From: Proteus appendicitidis
GTDB lineage: Bacteria > Pseudomonadota > Gammaproteobacteria > Enterobacterales > Enterobacteriaceae
NCBI RefSeq assembly: GCF_030271835.1
Contig: NZ_CP127389.1
Span: 3,322,001-3,386,000 of the forward strand
Direction: 5' to 3'
DNA: 64,000 nt
Part shown: positions 44,535-55,250 of the stretch, in pieces
Numbering within the stretch: position 1 is the stretch's first letter
Layout: each line of letters opens with the position of its first letter
Notes under the pieces: generated by a model
The model's input: only the letters and a program-made list of their open reading frames with translations
Database searches by the model: none
Told to the model about the DNA's origin: nothing
Translations under genes and position numbers: made by a program

Positions 44535-47375
44535 TTACTCTTGTTCACCAAGCCACTTCAATTTGCTTTTTAATACACACTCTCGCTCTGCGATAAAACA
44601 ATGATTATCCACAATGGCAGGCAATGCTTGTAGAGCCAGATGATGCAATTCATTACGCAATGTGACATAAGCATGTGTTAAAGCGAGAGCTTCATCCTCA
44701 TCCATCACTTGATGTTTTGCCATGAGTTCAAAAATACGCACATTGTCAGACCAACGCGTTAAAGCCGGATATTGGTGAGAAAAACGCAAGACTAAATATT
44801 GCGCGATAAATTCAATATCAGTAATACCGCCAGATGAGGTTTTTAAATCAAACTTATCAGCTTGGGTTGGTGCAAGATGTTGCACCATTTTTTTACGCAT
44901 ATCGCGTACTTCATTTTGTAACACATCAGCATCACGAGAAAGACATAACGTTTCATGGCGAATACGTGAAAACATCTGTTGTAATTTATCATCGCCATAA
45001 ATCATTCTAGCGCGAATTAAAGCTTGATGTTCCCAAGTCCAAGCTTCATTTTTCTGATATTCATCAAAAGCTTGAATAGTACTAACCAACATACCGGATT
45101 CCCCCGAAGGGCGTAAACGCGCATCAACTTCATATAACACACCAGAAGATGTTCTGGTACTAAACAAATGGATAATACGCTGTGCCAAACGCAGATAAAA
45201 CTGGCGAGCATCAATCTGTTTTGCCCCTGTTGTCACAGTATTTATTGGACAATCTAATAAAAAGACTAAGTCCAAATCAGAGCTATATCCTAACTCCCAT
45301 CCCCCCAATTTGCCGTATCCAATCACCGCAAAACCCAGCCCATCACGATGAGCTAAATGTTCAGGTTCGCCATAACGTTTCACCATATATGACCAAGCTT
45401 GATGAACAACCGCATGAATAATAGCTTCAGCTAAATAGGTTAAGTGGTCGCTAACCTTCATTACAGGCAATACACCTGTAATATCTTCAGCGGCAATACG
45501 CAATAATTGAGCTTGTTTAAATTGGCGTAAAGCTTCTAGTCGCTGCTCTTCATCTTCTTCTGGCACTCGTAATAAATATTGGCGTAGTTCATCACGATAG
45601 GCATCTAAAGGCAGTGGTTGATAGAGAGAATTGGGATCAAGTAATTCATCTAATAATAAAGGGTGAAGCGCTAATTGTTCAGCGATCATCGGAGATGCCG
45701 CACAGAGTCGTATCACATGCGTTAAAACTTCATCCGATTCTTGCATTAACTCTAAATACGTTGTGCGACTCACAATGCTTAATAGCAAAGGCGTCACGCG
45801 TTGTAGCGTCACTAACGTTTGAGGTTGCTGGCAAATTTTTGCCAATAGTTTTGGCATTAAGGCATCAAGAACATCACGCCCTCTTGGCCCTATTGTTCGC
45901 TTGCCAATATCTTGGCGAAAATTCTGCAACGTCTGATTTATTGCTTCAAGCGCTTCACTGGTTAATGTTTCATGAAATAATGACGACGTTTCCGGCAGGC
46001 GACCAAGTAACCAAAGACGCTTAAATTCAGAGATATCATCTTCATCGTCGTTTTCATCTTCTTCACCAATTAATTGCGTGAAAATAACGGAAACAGCCTG
46101 CATCTTGTGGTTAATTTCTTGATAAAGCGTTTCCCAATCATCAAATCCCATTGCCAAAGTCAATCTGGCTTTATCTTCTAATGTGTCTGGCAACGTTTGG
46201 GTTTGCTGATCACCAATAGACTGCAAAAGATTTTCTAATTGGCGCAGAAAAAGATAGCTTTCAGCTAATTGTGCCGTTTCTTCTGCGGTGAGTAATTCAA
46301 GTTTCGCAATAACGTTAAGCACCGTTAATAATGAATTACTTTGAAGTTCAGGCTCTCTACCACCGCGAATTAGCTGGAAAACTTGCGTAATAAATTCAAT
46401 TTCACGAATACCACCAGAGCCTAATTTTATATTATCAATCATGCCACGACGACGAACTTCGCGACTTATCATGGATTTCATATTTCTAAGTGATTGAATA
46501 ACACTAAAATCAATATAACGACGATACACAAAAGGACGCAACATTTGCCGTAAAACTTGGCAATACTCTTTCTTTTCTGCACCTAAAACACGCGCTTTGA
46601 TCATCGCATAGCGTTCCCAATCACGCCCTTGCTCTTGATAATAATCTTCCAGTGCTGCAAAGCTCATTACCAAAGGTCCACTTTCTCCAAAAGGACGTAA
46701 TCGCATATCAACACGATAGACAAACCCATCAATGGTATGTTGATCCAGTGCCTTAATCAGCTTTTGACCTAAGCGAGTAAAAAACTGTGCATTATCTAGT
46801 TCTCGACGTCCACCTTGCGTAAATCCATTTTCAGGATAGGCAAAAATTAAATCGATATCAGAAGAAAAATTAAGTTCAAATCCACCTAGTTTTCCCATTC
46901 CTAAAATCAGTAATGGCTGAGGTTTTCCTTCATGATCACAAGGCGTTCCCCATTGTTGGCAACATTGCTGATAAAGCGTATCTCTCGCGACACAAATTAA
47001 TGTTTCGGCTAAAACACTCAAATGCTTTAGCACACTAGGAATATCGCCTAATTGAAAAAATTGTAGCCATGCAATGCGCACCAATTGTTGATGACGAAAT
47101 TGGCGTAAAACTCGCATAACGTCATCTTCATTATCAATATTGGCTAATTTTGCTGTCAATTGAGGCTCATAAGTCTGCCATTCCACACTCGTTGGTGGAT
47201 TTTGCCTGATATCAGTCAACCATTGAGGATTAACGCGAAAATGCTCTGTTGCAAAGGGGCTAAAAGCCAAAAACTGTTGTTCTTGTTCACAAAAAGGCGC
47301 TAACGCATTCAATTGAGAAGAGAACCCACACTGCGCTTTATCCCACAATTGTTGAAATACACCGATAACAGACAT
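44535..47375 (-). CDS. glnE: Glutamine synthetase adenylyltransferase/deadenylase GlnE
   Basis: Adds and removes AMP on glutamine synthetase in nitrogen control. It has 946 residues, exactly the E. coli length. The two nucleotidyltransferase domains each carry the GGxELxxSSDxDL signature: [16 protein letters not shown] near 170 and [16 protein letters not shown] near 695; matching [12 protein letters not shown] and [12 protein letters not shown] motifs follow each. It sits between ygiF (upstream) and hldE (downstream), the conserved enteric order. Confidence 0.97.
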   Translation of the reverse strand: MSVIGVFQQLWDKAQCGFSSQLNALAPFCEQEQQFLAFSPFATEHFRVNPQWLTDIRQNPPTSVEWQTYEPQLTAKLANIDNEDDVMRVLRQFRHQQLVRIAWLQFFQLGDIPSVLKHLSVLAETLICVARDTLYQQCCQQWGTPCDHEGKPQPLLILGMGKLGGFELNFSSDIDLIFAYPENGFTQGGRRELDNAQFFTRLGQKLIKALDQHTIDGFVYRVDMRLRPFGESGPLVMSFAALEDYYQEQGRDWERYAMIKARVLGAEKKEYCQVLRQMLRPFVYRRYIDFSVIQSLRNMKSMISREVRRRGMIDNIKLGSGGIREIEFITQVFQLIRGGREPELQSNSLLTVLNVIAKLELLTAEETAQLAESYLFLRQLENLLQSIGDQQTQTLPDTLEDKARLTLAMGFDDWETLYQEINHKMQAVSVIFTQLIGEEDENDDEDDISEFKRLWLLGRLPETSSLFHETLTSEALEAINQTLQNFRQDIGKRTIGPRGRDVLDALMPKLLAKICQQPQTLVTLQRVTPLLLSIVSRTTYLELMQESDEVLTHVIRLCAASPMIAEQLALHPLLLDELLDPNSLYQPLPLDAYRDELRQYLLRVPEEDEEQRLEALRQFKQAQLLRIAAEDITGVLPVMKVSDHLTYLAEAIIHAVVHQAWSYMVKRYGEPEHLAHRDGLGFAVIGYGKLGGWELGYSSDLDLVFLLDCPINTVTTGAKQIDARQFYLRLAQRIIHLFSTRTSSGVLYEVDARLRPSGESGMLVSTIQAFDEYQKNEAWTWEHQALIRARMIYGDDKLQQMFSRIRHETLCLSRDADVLQNEVRDMRKKMVQHLAPTQADKFDLKTSSGGITDIEFIAQYLVLRFSHQYPALTRWSDNVRIFELMAKHQVMDEDEALALTHAYVTLRNELHHLALQALPAIVDNHCFIAERECVLKSKLKWLGEQE

Positions 47376-47401
47376 AAATAGACTCTCAAGTTGTCAGGAA
47401 A

Positions 47402-48325
47402 TTAAGCAATAGACAGTAACCACGCCATAGAAGATAACTTAAAATTCAACCATAAAACATGATAATAGTCGGTTGCTGTTGTAAATGTTAACGGCGAAAT
47501 CGCATTGAGTGATTGTTCCATAGAACCAGGTAAATCAGCTTGTTTTTTGCACCAATCTGAAAATAACGCCAACATGGCAGGCATGGTAATTGTCGGTGGT
47601 GTCGGATTGGCAAAAATCGCTTCTTCCAATGCCTGTATCGCACTTAACCATTTAGTTAATTGTTGAGCCGTTGTATCACTAGGAGAAAGATTAACCACAC
47701 TCAACGATAATGCAGGTTTATCTTTCGCCAAATAATAGCCTCGAGCCGCTTTACTGCGAGAAGCAAGACGTAATCCGCCCTTTTCACCTAAATAAGTCGC
47801 TAATGCGATAACATCTGATACATGACCTTTTTTGAGTTCTAACTCGAACTCTTCAATTGGTAACTCATATTGATGAGTGCGAATAGCGCCTTTATCTAAC
47901 ACCACTTCAATTTGGCTATCTTGAAAATCCACCAGCCAGATTTCGCGATAAAAATCAGTATTAAACAGCACATCAAGTTGCGTTTCTAATAGAGTAAGAT
48001 CGGTATTTTCAGGCCAGATCTCTGCGGGGAAACGGGTTAAATCTAATTTAGGTTGAGCTAATTCCACGTTATATTCTGGACGTTGATGCAAACCGGCAAC
48101 GACTTTACCAGCTGTTTTAATTGTCATTTCATAACTATCATCAACACCACGAATACGCAGCCCCATATCCCAACGGCGAATTTGATTATCTGCGGTTTCA
48201 AAGTAAAGATTAGTCAGCTTTTTAGGGGCAGTGTGCTGATGAGGTAGAGTCAGAATGCGCTGAATAATGTGAGGAATAGCGGCAGGTATGGCACTCATTT
48301 TGAGTTCAGTTTCTAATTGGCTCAT
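47402..48325 (-). CDS. ygiF: CYTH-domain triphosphatase YgiF, shortened
   Basis: E. coli YgiF is an inorganic triphosphatase with an N-terminal CYTH domain and a C-terminal CHAD domain, 433 residues. Here the CYTH half is intact: the ETELK signature at residues 5-9, GLRIRG, EMTIKTAGKVVAGLHQRPEYNV broken into strands, and LELKKG. After about residue 205 only 100 residues remain, with little sign of the CHAD histidine helices, and the frame ends in LLSIA. No matching fragment was found in the 200 bases downstream, which run into glnE. Either the CHAD domain is reduced in this lineage or has been lost. Confidence 0.88.
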   Translation of the reverse strand: MSQLETELKMSAIPAAIPHIIQRILTLPHQHTAPKKLTNLYFETADNQIRRWDMGLRIRGVDDSYEMTIKTAGKVVAGLHQRPEYNVELAQPKLDLTRFPAEIWPENTDLTLLETQLDVLFNTDFYREIWLVDFQDSQIEVVLDKGAIRTHQYELPIEEFELELKKGHVSDVIALATYLGEKGGLRLASRSKAARGYYLAKDKPALSLSVVNLSPSDTTAQQLTKWLSAIQALEEAIFANPTPPTITMPAMLALFSDWCKKQADLPGSMEQSLNAISPLTFTTATDYYHVLWLNFKLSSMAWLLSIA

Positions 48326-48544
48326 TCTATTTCCCTTAAGTAAATCAATTGATTAGTAAAATATTTGACGCATTTTCATTTTGCAAGTGATAGCCTAATA
48401 ACAATAATGAATAAAAGGCAGATTATCCCTATATTCTACCAGTTAAGAGTGTTCTCATTCTGGTTTACTATTTGCTTACGCAAACTTTACTCTTTAGTAT
48501 CAGTAAAAATATTCTCTTGTATAGATAAAAAAGTTGAAAACATA

Positions 48545-49165
48545 ATGCGAAAATTACCCTTACTTTTTCTTTCCTTACTTGGCTTAGGCGTTTCTCTAAG
48601 CTCACACGCAGAAACTCGTTATGTTTCCGATGAACTATCCACTTATGTACACAGTGGACCAGGAAATCAGTATCGAATTGTTGGCTCTTTAAATTCTGGT
48701 TCAACCGTTACTGTACTTTCTCGTAACGCAGCAACGGGTTATGTACAGATTAAAGACGATAAAGATCGTACCGTTTGGTTACCTGAAAGCCAACTCAGCG
48801 CCCAACCAAGCATGCGTACTCGCATTCCTGCTATGGAAAAAGAGATCCAAACACTACGCGATAAACTGGCGAATATCGACCAAAGCTGGAACCAACGTAC
48901 CACTGATATGCAAAATAAAGTTTCAAACAGCGATGACATTATCAATGGCTTGAAAAAAGAAAATGAACAAATGAGAACAAAGCTCGCTGTCGCAGAGAAA
49001 AAACTCGATTTTGCTAATCAACAATTAGATGATAGACAACGCGATATCATCTTACAGTGGTTTATGTATGGCGGTGGTGTTGCTGGCGCGGGTCTTGTCT
49101 TTGGTCTGATCCTTCCACATATTATTCCGCGTCGTCGTAAACGTAATGATCGTTGGATGAACTAA
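48545..49165 (+). CDS. ygiM: SH3-domain membrane protein YgiM
   Basis: Function unknown; envelope-associated. The ATG at 48545 ([12 protein letters not shown]) gives 206 residues, the E. coli length; in-frame sequence back to 48365 is not conserved. A signal peptide ends near SHA-ET, a bacterial SH3 domain covers about 24-90 ([19 protein letters not shown]), a coiled coil follows (about 95-165), and a C-terminal membrane helix [16 protein letters not shown] precedes a basic tail. It precedes cca by 26 bases and may be co-transcribed. Confidence 0.93.
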   Translation: MRKLPLLFLSLLGLGVSLSSHAETRYVSDELSTYVHSGPGNQYRIVGSLNSGSTVTVLSRNAATGYVQIKDDKDRTVWLPESQLSAQPSMRTRIPAMEKEIQTLRDKLANIDQSWNQRTTDMQNKVSNSDDIINGLKKENEQMRTKLAVAEKKLDFANQQLDDRQRDIILQWFMYGGGVAGAGLVFGLILPHIIPRRRKRNDRWMN

Positions 49166-49191
49166 TATCCAGTCAAAGGAACAGTGATCCC

Positions 49192-50430
49192 GTGAATATA
49201 TACCTTGTTGGTGGCGCTGTGCGCGACCAACTGTTACAGATACCAGTAAAAGACAGAGATTGGGTTGTTGTTGGTGCAACACCTGAAATGCTGTTACAAC
49301 AAGGCTATCAACAAGTAGGCAAAGATTTTCCTGTTTTTCTTCATCCAGATACTCATGAAGAATATGCCCTTGCGCGTACTGAACGAAAATCAGGCTCAGG
49401 TTACACGGGATTCACTTGTTATGCAGCACCGGATGTCACGCTAGAAGACGATCTTGCGCGTCGTGATCTCACCATTAATGCCATTGCTTATTCTGCTGAT
49501 GGTAAATATGTCGATCCTTACCACGGTATAGATGATATCAATGCGAGACAACTGCGCCATGTTTCTGAGGCATTTTCAGAAGATCCGTTAAGAGTTTTGC
49601 GAGTTGCACGTTTTGCGGCACGGTTTGCGCCTTTAGGATTTAATGTTGCACCTGAAACACTGCAATTAATGAAGACAATGGCACAAAGTGGTGAATTAAA
49701 TGCATTGACTGCAGAACGTGTTTGGAAAGAGACTGAAAAAGCCCTTGAGAGCCACGCGCCTCAAGTCTATTTTGAAGTTTTACGTCAATGTGGTGCTTTA
49801 AACGTTCTTTTTCCTGAAATTGATGCGTTATTTGGTGTGCCTGCACCTGAAAAATGGCACCCAGAAATCGACACTGGCATTCATGCCATGATGGTACTTA
49901 ATATCGCCAGCCAATTAACAGACGATATTGCGGTGCGCTTTAGTGCCTTATGTCATGATCTGGGAAAAGGATTAACACCTCCTGAAAATTGGCCTCATCA
50001 CCATGGACACGGTCCAGCTGGTGTTCCTTTAGTTGAAGCCTTGTGCCAACGTTATCGCATTCCTAATCATATCCGTGATCTGGCACGCTTAACGGCAAGA
50101 TTTCATGATCATATCCATCGTATTGATAGAATGCGACCTTCTAAAATAATACGCTTATTTGATGCTATTGATGCATGGCGAAAACCTGAACGCGTTGAGC
50201 AATTAGCTATGGTGAGTGAGGCAGATGCAAGAGGACGCAAAGGATTAGAAAATCTTGTTTACCCACAACGCGCGTTTCTTTGCCAAGCTTTCGCTATTGC
50301 AAATAATGTGGATATCAAACCCATCATTGAAAGTGGATTAAAAGGAAGTGCAATACGAGATGCACTAACCAAGCAACGAGAAGTCGCGATTATAAAATGG
50401 AAATCGCGACTTAATCAGGATCAGCACTAA
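49192..50430 (+). CDS. cca: Multifunctional CCA-tRNA nucleotidyltransferase
   Basis: Adds the 3' CCA end to tRNAs and, in E. coli, has phosphatase and phosphodiesterase activities in its HD domain. The GTG at 49192 begins [12 protein letters not shown], equal to the E. coli start [12 protein letters not shown], with AAGGA upstream; 412 residues (E. coli 412). The catalytic DRDWVVVG and RRDLTINA motifs, ERVWKE, and the HD motif CHDLGKG near 255 are present. A longer reading starting at 49153 overlaps the end of ygiM and is rejected. Confidence 0.96.
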   Translation: MNIYLVGGAVRDQLLQIPVKDRDWVVVGATPEMLLQQGYQQVGKDFPVFLHPDTHEEYALARTERKSGSGYTGFTCYAAPDVTLEDDLARRDLTINAIAYSADGKYVDPYHGIDDINARQLRHVSEAFSEDPLRVLRVARFAARFAPLGFNVAPETLQLMKTMAQSGELNALTAERVWKETEKALESHAPQVYFEVLRQCGALNVLFPEIDALFGVPAPEKWHPEIDTGIHAMMVLNIASQLTDDIAVRFSALCHDLGKGLTPPENWPHHHGHGPAGVPLVEALCQRYRIPNHIRDLARLTARFHDHIHRIDRMRPSKIIRLFDAIDAWRKPERVEQLAMVSEADARGRKGLENLVYPQRAFLCQAFAIANNVDIKPIIESGLKGSAIRDALTKQREVAIIKWKSRLNQDQH

Positions 50431-50784
50431 TTAAGCTTTACGCTCAATAATCACACCTACGTTTGTAGCTTGTGCAACCGCTCTGGGTTTCGCTAATTTA
50501 ATTTTTACTCTTGGTACAGCAAATTGCGTTATCAATAGCTGTGCCACTTCTTCAGCAACTCGTTCAACTAATTCAAAACGTCGAGTCTCAACATAGTCGA
50601 TAATTGCATTGCTCACACTGGCATAATCTAAACAATGAACCACATCATCAGTTTGGGATGCGCGTTTGTTATCCCATTCCATTTCGATATCGAACACTAA
50701 TTTTTGTTTTATGGTTTTTTCCCAATCATAAACACCGATTGTGGTTATTACTGATAATTGCTCAATAAATACGATATCCATCAC
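50431..50784 (-). CDS. folB: Dihydroneopterin aldolase FolB
   Basis: Cleaves and epimerises dihydroneopterin in folate synthesis. It has 117 residues (E. coli 122). Conserved features are DIVFIEQLSV, TTIGVYDWE with the catalytic glutamate, VERVAEEVAQLLI, and KLAKPRAV near the C-terminus. Its stop touches that of cca on the opposite strand (convergent with no gap), and its start is divergent from plsY with about 100 bases between, the arrangement of E. coli. Confidence 0.95.
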   Translation of the reverse strand: MMDIVFIEQLSVITTIGVYDWEKTIKQKLVFDIEMEWDNKRASQTDDVVHCLDYASVSNAIIDYVETRRFELVERVAEEVAQLLITQFAVPRVKIKLAKPRAVAQATNVGVIIERKA

Positions 50785-50885
50785 GTCATCTCTTATTTTT
50801 TCTGCTCATCGGATACCACTTCCGATGAAATATGCGTATTATCCATACATGCCTAACGAACTTACATAAACATTGGAGAATACAA

Positions 50886-51542
50886 ATGAGTGCTAACGCA
50901 CTTGGAATGATCATCTTCGCCTACTTGTGCGGCTCAATCTCCAGCGCGATATTGATTTGCCGACTGGCAAGACTCCCTGATCCAAGAAAATTTGGCTCTG
51001 GCAATCCCGGAGCAACTAACGTCCTACGTATTGGAGGAAAGGCAGCCGCTGCAGCCGTTCTTATTTGTGACGTCCTCAAAGGGATGATCCCTGTTTGGCT
51101 CGCCTATTACTTAAATGTGCCTCCTTTTTACCTCGGCATTGTCGCAATAGCGGCTTGTCTAGGTCATATTTATCCTGTTTTTTTCCACTTTAAAGGCGGA
51201 AAAGGCGTAGCCACTGCATTTGGTGCTATCGCTGCCATTGGTTGGGATTTAAGTGGGCTTATCGCAGGAACATGGTTACTCACCGTCTTACTAAGTGGCT
51301 ATTCATCGCTTGGTGCGATTATCAGCGCACTGCTTGCCCCTTTTTATGTTTGGTGGTTTAAACCAGAATTCACTTATCCCGTTGCTTTATTATCATGTCT
51401 GGTACTTTACCGTCATCACGACAATATTCAACGTTTATGGCGTGGTCAAGAGAGCCGAGTCTGGCATAAATTAAAGAAAAAGACTGAAAAAACAGAAAAA
51501 GAAATCATTCAAGAAGCTAAAGAGCAAGAAAAAGAAGATTAA
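50886..51542 (+). CDS. plsY: Glycerol-3-phosphate acyltransferase PlsY
   Basis: Uses acyl-phosphate to acylate glycerol 3-phosphate, the first phospholipid step. The ATG at 50886 ([17 protein letters not shown]) gives 218 residues (E. coli 205); 18 upstream residues of the longer reading are not conserved. Five or so membrane segments, with the conserved [12 protein letters not shown] and [12 protein letters not shown] loops and RHHDNIQRL. The last 25 residues are a Lys/Glu-rich tail ([12 protein letters not shown]). Followed by a terminator shared with tsaD. Confidence 0.95.
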   Translation: MSANALGMIIFAYLCGSISSAILICRLARLPDPRKFGSGNPGATNVLRIGGKAAAAAVLICDVLKGMIPVWLAYYLNVPPFYLGIVAIAACLGHIYPVFFHFKGGKGVATAFGAIAAIGWDLSGLIAGTWLLTVLLSGYSSLGAIISALLAPFYVWWFKPEFTYPVALLSCLVLYRHHDNIQRLWRGQESRVWHKLKKKTEKTEKEIIQEAKEQEKED

Positions 51543-51571
51543 TCTCACCAAATCGTAAAGATAGAATGGAT

Positions 51572-51600
51572 AAAAAAGCCACTTTTCAGTGGCTTTTCTT
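51572..51600. terminator. Bidirectional terminator between plsY and tsaD
   Basis: AAAAAGCCACT, a four-base loop, AGTGGCTTTT: eleven base pairs, A tract on the left and CTTTT on the right, 30 bases from the plsY stop and 23 from the tsaD stop. Confidence 0.88.
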
Positions 51601-51622
51601 TTACTACTGACGTACTGGCGCG

Positions 51623-52645
51623 CTACTTATTTTCAAGTGCTGGCAACTCAGCTAAAGGCCAACGTGGTCTTACTGTTACGCTTAATGGACCTTCTGTACC
51701 GCCTTTAAAGCGGATCATTCCCGCTAGTGCAATCATTGCGCCATTATCAGTACACAATTCTGGGCGCGCATAAAAAACTTCGCCACCTAATTGCTTCATT
51801 ACGGTTTCCATTTTTGCACGTAATGTACGATTAGCACTTACACCACCTGCCATCACTAAACGTTTAAAGCCTGTTTGTTCTAAAGCTCTACGACATTTTA
51901 TCGCAAGCGTATCAACAACCGCATCTTCAAATGCCCGAGCAATATCAGCGCGAGTTTGGTCTGAATCATCATTTTGACGAATAGTATTAGCCGCAAAGGT
52001 TTTTAACCCCGAGAAACTAAAATCAAGTCCTGGTCTATCTGTCATTGGGCGAGGAAAGACAAAGCGACCTTCTGTGCCTTGTTGCGCCATTTTCGATAAA
52101 ACGGGGCCGCCAGGGTAATCTAATCCCAACAGTTTTGCTGTTTTATCAAAAGCTTCACCAGCAGCATCATCAATAGATTCACCTAATAAGGTGTATTCGC
52201 CAATTCCTGTTACGCTAATTAACTGTGTATGCCCACCAGAAACCAAAAGTGCCACAAATGGGAACTCAGGTGTTTTCTCTTCAAGCATTGGTGCCAATAA
52301 ATGACCTTCCATATGATGAACAGGAATAGCGGGAACATCCCACGCAAAAGCCAATGAGCGTCCAATGGTTGCGCCTACAAGTAGCGCACCAACAAGACCG
52401 GGGCCAGCAGTATAAGCAACCGCATCAATATCTTGTGCTGTAAGATTTGCTTCTTTCAGTGCCGCTTGAATAAGCGGTACTGTTTTACGGATATGATCCC
52501 GTGAAGCAAGTTCAGGAACTACCCCACCATAATCGGCGTGCAGTTTAATCTGACTATAAAGTTGATTCGCTAATAGACCGGCTTTATCATCGTAAATTGC
52601 GATACCGGTTTCATCGCAAGATGTTTCAATACCTAAAACTCGCAT
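51623..52645 (-). CDS. tsaD: tRNA N6-threonylcarbamoyladenosine synthase subunit TsaD
   Basis: Transfers threonylcarbamoyl to A37 of ANN-reading tRNAs, with TsaB and TsaE. It has 340 residues (E. coli 337). The ASKHA fold motifs are [10 protein letters not shown] at residues 5-14, the metal-binding histidines in [10 protein letters not shown] near 110, and SGGHTQL. It is divergent from rpsU as in E. coli, with about 340 bases between. The C-terminus PRWPLAEL is conserved. Confidence 0.97.
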   Translation of the reverse strand: MRVLGIETSCDETGIAIYDDKAGLLANQLYSQIKLHADYGGVVPELASRDHIRKTVPLIQAALKEANLTAQDIDAVAYTAGPGLVGALLVGATIGRSLAFAWDVPAIPVHHMEGHLLAPMLEEKTPEFPFVALLVSGGHTQLISVTGIGEYTLLGESIDDAAGEAFDKTAKLLGLDYPGGPVLSKMAQQGTEGRFVFPRPMTDRPGLDFSFSGLKTFAANTIRQNDDSDQTRADIARAFEDAVVDTLAIKCRRALEQTGFKRLVMAGGVSANRTLRAKMETVMKQLGGEVFYARPELCTDNGAMIALAGMIRFKGGTEGPLSVTVRPRWPLAELPALENK

Positions 52646-52746
52646 GACGCTTCCAAATTCTTCTTCGCTAACTCGCGTAATGAATCGATTGTATCATTAT
52701 TTCGGTGATTTTATACGCCTTCGCAACATCTTTTACATACCAGCAT

Positions 52747-52775
52747 GTGACAAATTCCTTTTTCTGGTCTATAAT
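52747..52775 (+). promoter_or_regulatory. Likely sigma-70 promoter 1 of rpsU-dnaG-rpoD
   Basis: GTGACA, 17 bases, TATAAT: five of six and six of six matches with ideal spacing, 210 bases before rpsU. The tandem arrangement with a second promoter nearer the gene resembles the E. coli operon. Confidence 0.7.
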
Positions 52776-52884
52776 TATTCACCTATTTTAAGTGATTTAA
52801 ATGTGTGGTTAGCGACTTTCGCTTTTTGTGTACTCCCAAAAAAGACACAAAAGTGAGAGTTTGCGTTTCAATTTTGTGCATCTC

Positions 52885-52914
52885 TTTACAAAGTGCCCTG
52901 CTTTGAAGTAAAAT
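52885..52914 (+). promoter_or_regulatory. Likely sigma-70 promoter 2 of rpsU-dnaG-rpoD
   Basis: TTTACA, 18 bases, TAAAAT, about 75 bases before rpsU. It is an acceptable match and the second of two tandem candidates. Confidence 0.6.
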
Positions 52915-52935
52915 TCCGCACCATTTTAAATGTCG

Positions 52936-52956
52936 GCTGGCTTAAATAATGCCAGC
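52936..52956 (+). repeat. Hairpin in the rpsU leader
   Basis: GCTGGC, nine bases, GCCAGC, about 30 bases before the rpsU start. It could be a leader hairpin affecting S21 translation; no T tract follows. Confidence 0.5.
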
Positions 52957-52975
52957 GCAAACCGATTTCTATTGA

Positions 52976-53203
<228 letters not shown>

Positions 53204-53207
53204 TATT

Positions 53208-53225
53208 TTGCGGCTTGCACCGCAA
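53208..53225 (+). terminator. Hairpin between rpsU and dnaG, likely partial terminator
   Basis: TTGCGG, six bases, CCGCAA, directly after the rpsU stop. E. coli has an internal terminator at this place that limits dnaG and rpoD expression relative to rpsU. Here no T tract follows the stem, so termination would be partial at best. Confidence 0.5.
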
Positions 53226-53315
53226 CGTATGCAGACACTGTAGTCGCAGTTAAAGGCCGTGCTTTCTTCTGAGAGCGCGGCTTATTCTCGTTCAACAACA
53301 GGCGTAAAAGGGCTT

Positions 53316-55064
53316 ATGGCTGGACGAATTCCACGTTCATTTATCAATGATTTGCTAGCTCGAACCGATATCATCGATCTTATCGACGCTCGCGTGCCGT
53401 TAAAAAAACAAGGCAAAAATCATTCAGCGTGTTGTCCGTTTCATAATGAAAAAACGCCCTCTTTCACAGTAAATAGCGACAAACAGTTTTACCACTGTTT
53501 TGGTTGCGGCGCGCATGGCAATGCTATTGATTTTTTGATGAATTACGACAGGCTCGATTTTGTCGAAACCATTGAAGAGTTAGCAGCAATGCATGGGTTA
53601 GAAGTTCCTTATGAATCAGGAACAAGCAGTAGCCTTATTGAACGACATATAAGACAAAATCTCTATCAAGTGATGGAGAAATTGAATCAGTATTATAGTA
53701 GCGCTCTCAATAAACCTGATGCACAGGAAGCAAGAAACTACCTTGCGCATCGTGGGCTTAGTGAAGATATTATTACCCGTTTTTCTATTGGGTTTGTACC
53801 AGCAGGTTGGGATAACGCCCTAAAACGTTTTGGTCAAAGTGCCGATAATAAAGCCTTACTTCTTGAAGCGGGTATGGTAATAACTAACGATAATGGTCGT
53901 ACTTATGATCGTTTTCGCCAACGAGTCATGTTTCCTATCCGAGATAGACGTGGTCGTGTTATTGCCTTTGGTGGACGTGTTTTAGGTGATGATTTACCTA
54001 AATACTTAAACTCACCAGAAACAGAGATATTCCATAAAGGACGTCAACTTTACGGGCTTTATGAAGCACAACAATCTAATAATAACGTCACAAAGCTATT
54101 AGTTGTTGAAGGTTATATGGATGTTGTGGCATTAGCGCAGTTTGGTATTGATTATGCCGTTGCCTCATTAGGAACTTCCACCACAGCAGAACATATCCAG
54201 TTGCTCTTTCGGACAACGGATAACATTATTTGCTGCTATGATGGAGACAGAGCTGGACGTGATGCCGCATGGCGAGCATTAGAAACCGCCCTTCCTTTTT
54301 TAAATGATGGTCGCTCTTTACGTTTTATGTTTTTACCCGAAAGTGATGATCCTGATTCATTGGTTCGTCGTGAAGGTAAAGAAGCTTTTGAAAAGCGTAT
54401 GGAACAAGCACATTCATTATCAGAATTTTTATTTGATTCACTCGTTCCTCAAGTGGATCTAAGTACTCAAGAAGGCAATGGTAAGCTATATAGTTTAGCC
54501 CGACCATTAATAGATAAGATCCCAAGTGAAACTTTGCGTCTATATTTATTAAGAGAGCTTGGAAGCTTAACGGGAAATCCCGATATTGAGCAAATGGATC
54601 GTTTATTTGGTAGAACGCCGGTTAATCACGAGTTATCGTATCAACCGACAAAATTACGCACAACGCCGATGCGTATATTGATTGCCCTATTGATACAAAA
54701 CCCAGAGTTCTCTAAATTAGTGCCCCCTCTCGAGGGATTAAGTACAGAAAAAATTGCAGGTCTATCACTTTTTATTGAATTAGTTTCTGTTTGCCAAGCA
54801 CAACCTGGCCTGAATACAGGACAGATTATCGAACTCTATAGAGAGAATAAATTCGGTAAACAGCTTGAAAAATTGGCAATGTGGAACGATATAGATATAG
54901 ATGAGATTGCAGAGAAAACCTTTACAGACACGTTAGATCATCTTTTTTTAACCGCAATGGATGAACGTTTAAACGCGCTTATTGCGAAAGAGAGAACAGA
55001 AGGCCTAACGCAAGATGAACGCGAAGAAGTCCAATTGATAATACAGGCACGCGTTAAAAAGTAA
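53316..55064 (+). CDS. dnaG: DNA primase DnaG
   Basis: Synthesises RNA primers at the fork and binds DnaB helicase. The ATG at 53316 (MAGRIPRSFINDLLARTD) gives 582 residues (E. coli 581); a longer frame to 53259 is leader. The zinc-binding domain has CPFHNEKTPSF and HCFGCGAHGNAIDF near 39-65, the TOPRIM catalytic core has VVEGYMDVVAL near 264 and CYDGDRAGRDAAWRA near 306, and the C-terminal domain that binds DnaB covers roughly 430-582. It is the second gene of the rpsU operon. Confidence 0.97.
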   Translation: MAGRIPRSFINDLLARTDIIDLIDARVPLKKQGKNHSACCPFHNEKTPSFTVNSDKQFYHCFGCGAHGNAIDFLMNYDRLDFVETIEELAAMHGLEVPYESGTSSSLIERHIRQNLYQVMEKLNQYYSSALNKPDAQEARNYLAHRGLSEDIITRFSIGFVPAGWDNALKRFGQSADNKALLLEAGMVITNDNGRTYDRFRQRVMFPIRDRRGRVIAFGGRVLGDDLPKYLNSPETEIFHKGRQLYGLYEAQQSNNNVTKLLVVEGYMDVVALAQFGIDYAVASLGTSTTAEHIQLLFRTTDNIICCYDGDRAGRDAAWRALETALPFLNDGRSLRFMFLPESDDPDSLVRREGKEAFEKRMEQAHSLSEFLFDSLVPQVDLSTQEGNGKLYSLARPLIDKIPSETLRLYLLRELGSLTGNPDIEQMDRLFGRTPVNHELSYQPTKLRTTPMRILIALLIQNPEFSKLVPPLEGLSTEKIAGLSLFIELVSVCQAQPGLNTGQIIELYRENKFGKQLEKLAMWNDIDIDEIAEKTFTDTLDHLFLTAMDERLNALIAKERTEGLTQDEREEVQLIIQARVKK

Positions 55065-55107
55065 ACACAGAATTAAGATTAAAAACACGGCTTAATTGCC
55101 GCTATCG

Positions 55108-55154
55108 GTAGGTACTAAAAACCTACATTTGCTACGCTGAGGGGACCGTAGCAA
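55108..55154 (+). repeat. Two tandem hairpins between dnaG and rpoD
   Basis: Hairpin A is GTAGGT, seven bases, ACCTAC (55108-55126). Hairpin B is TTGCTACG, ten bases, CGTAGCAA (55129-55154). They lie 44-90 bases after dnaG and about 100 before rpoD. In E. coli this gap is cut by RNase E to separate dnaG and rpoD messages; these stems could frame such a site. Confidence 0.55.
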
Positions 55155-55250
55155 TCGACAATGAAAATGCCCCTCCGTAGTTATTGTTGGCTGAACAGTT
55201 ATCGCCGACCGACACCAACCCAAATTACTTTGAAGTGTGGATACCGTCTT

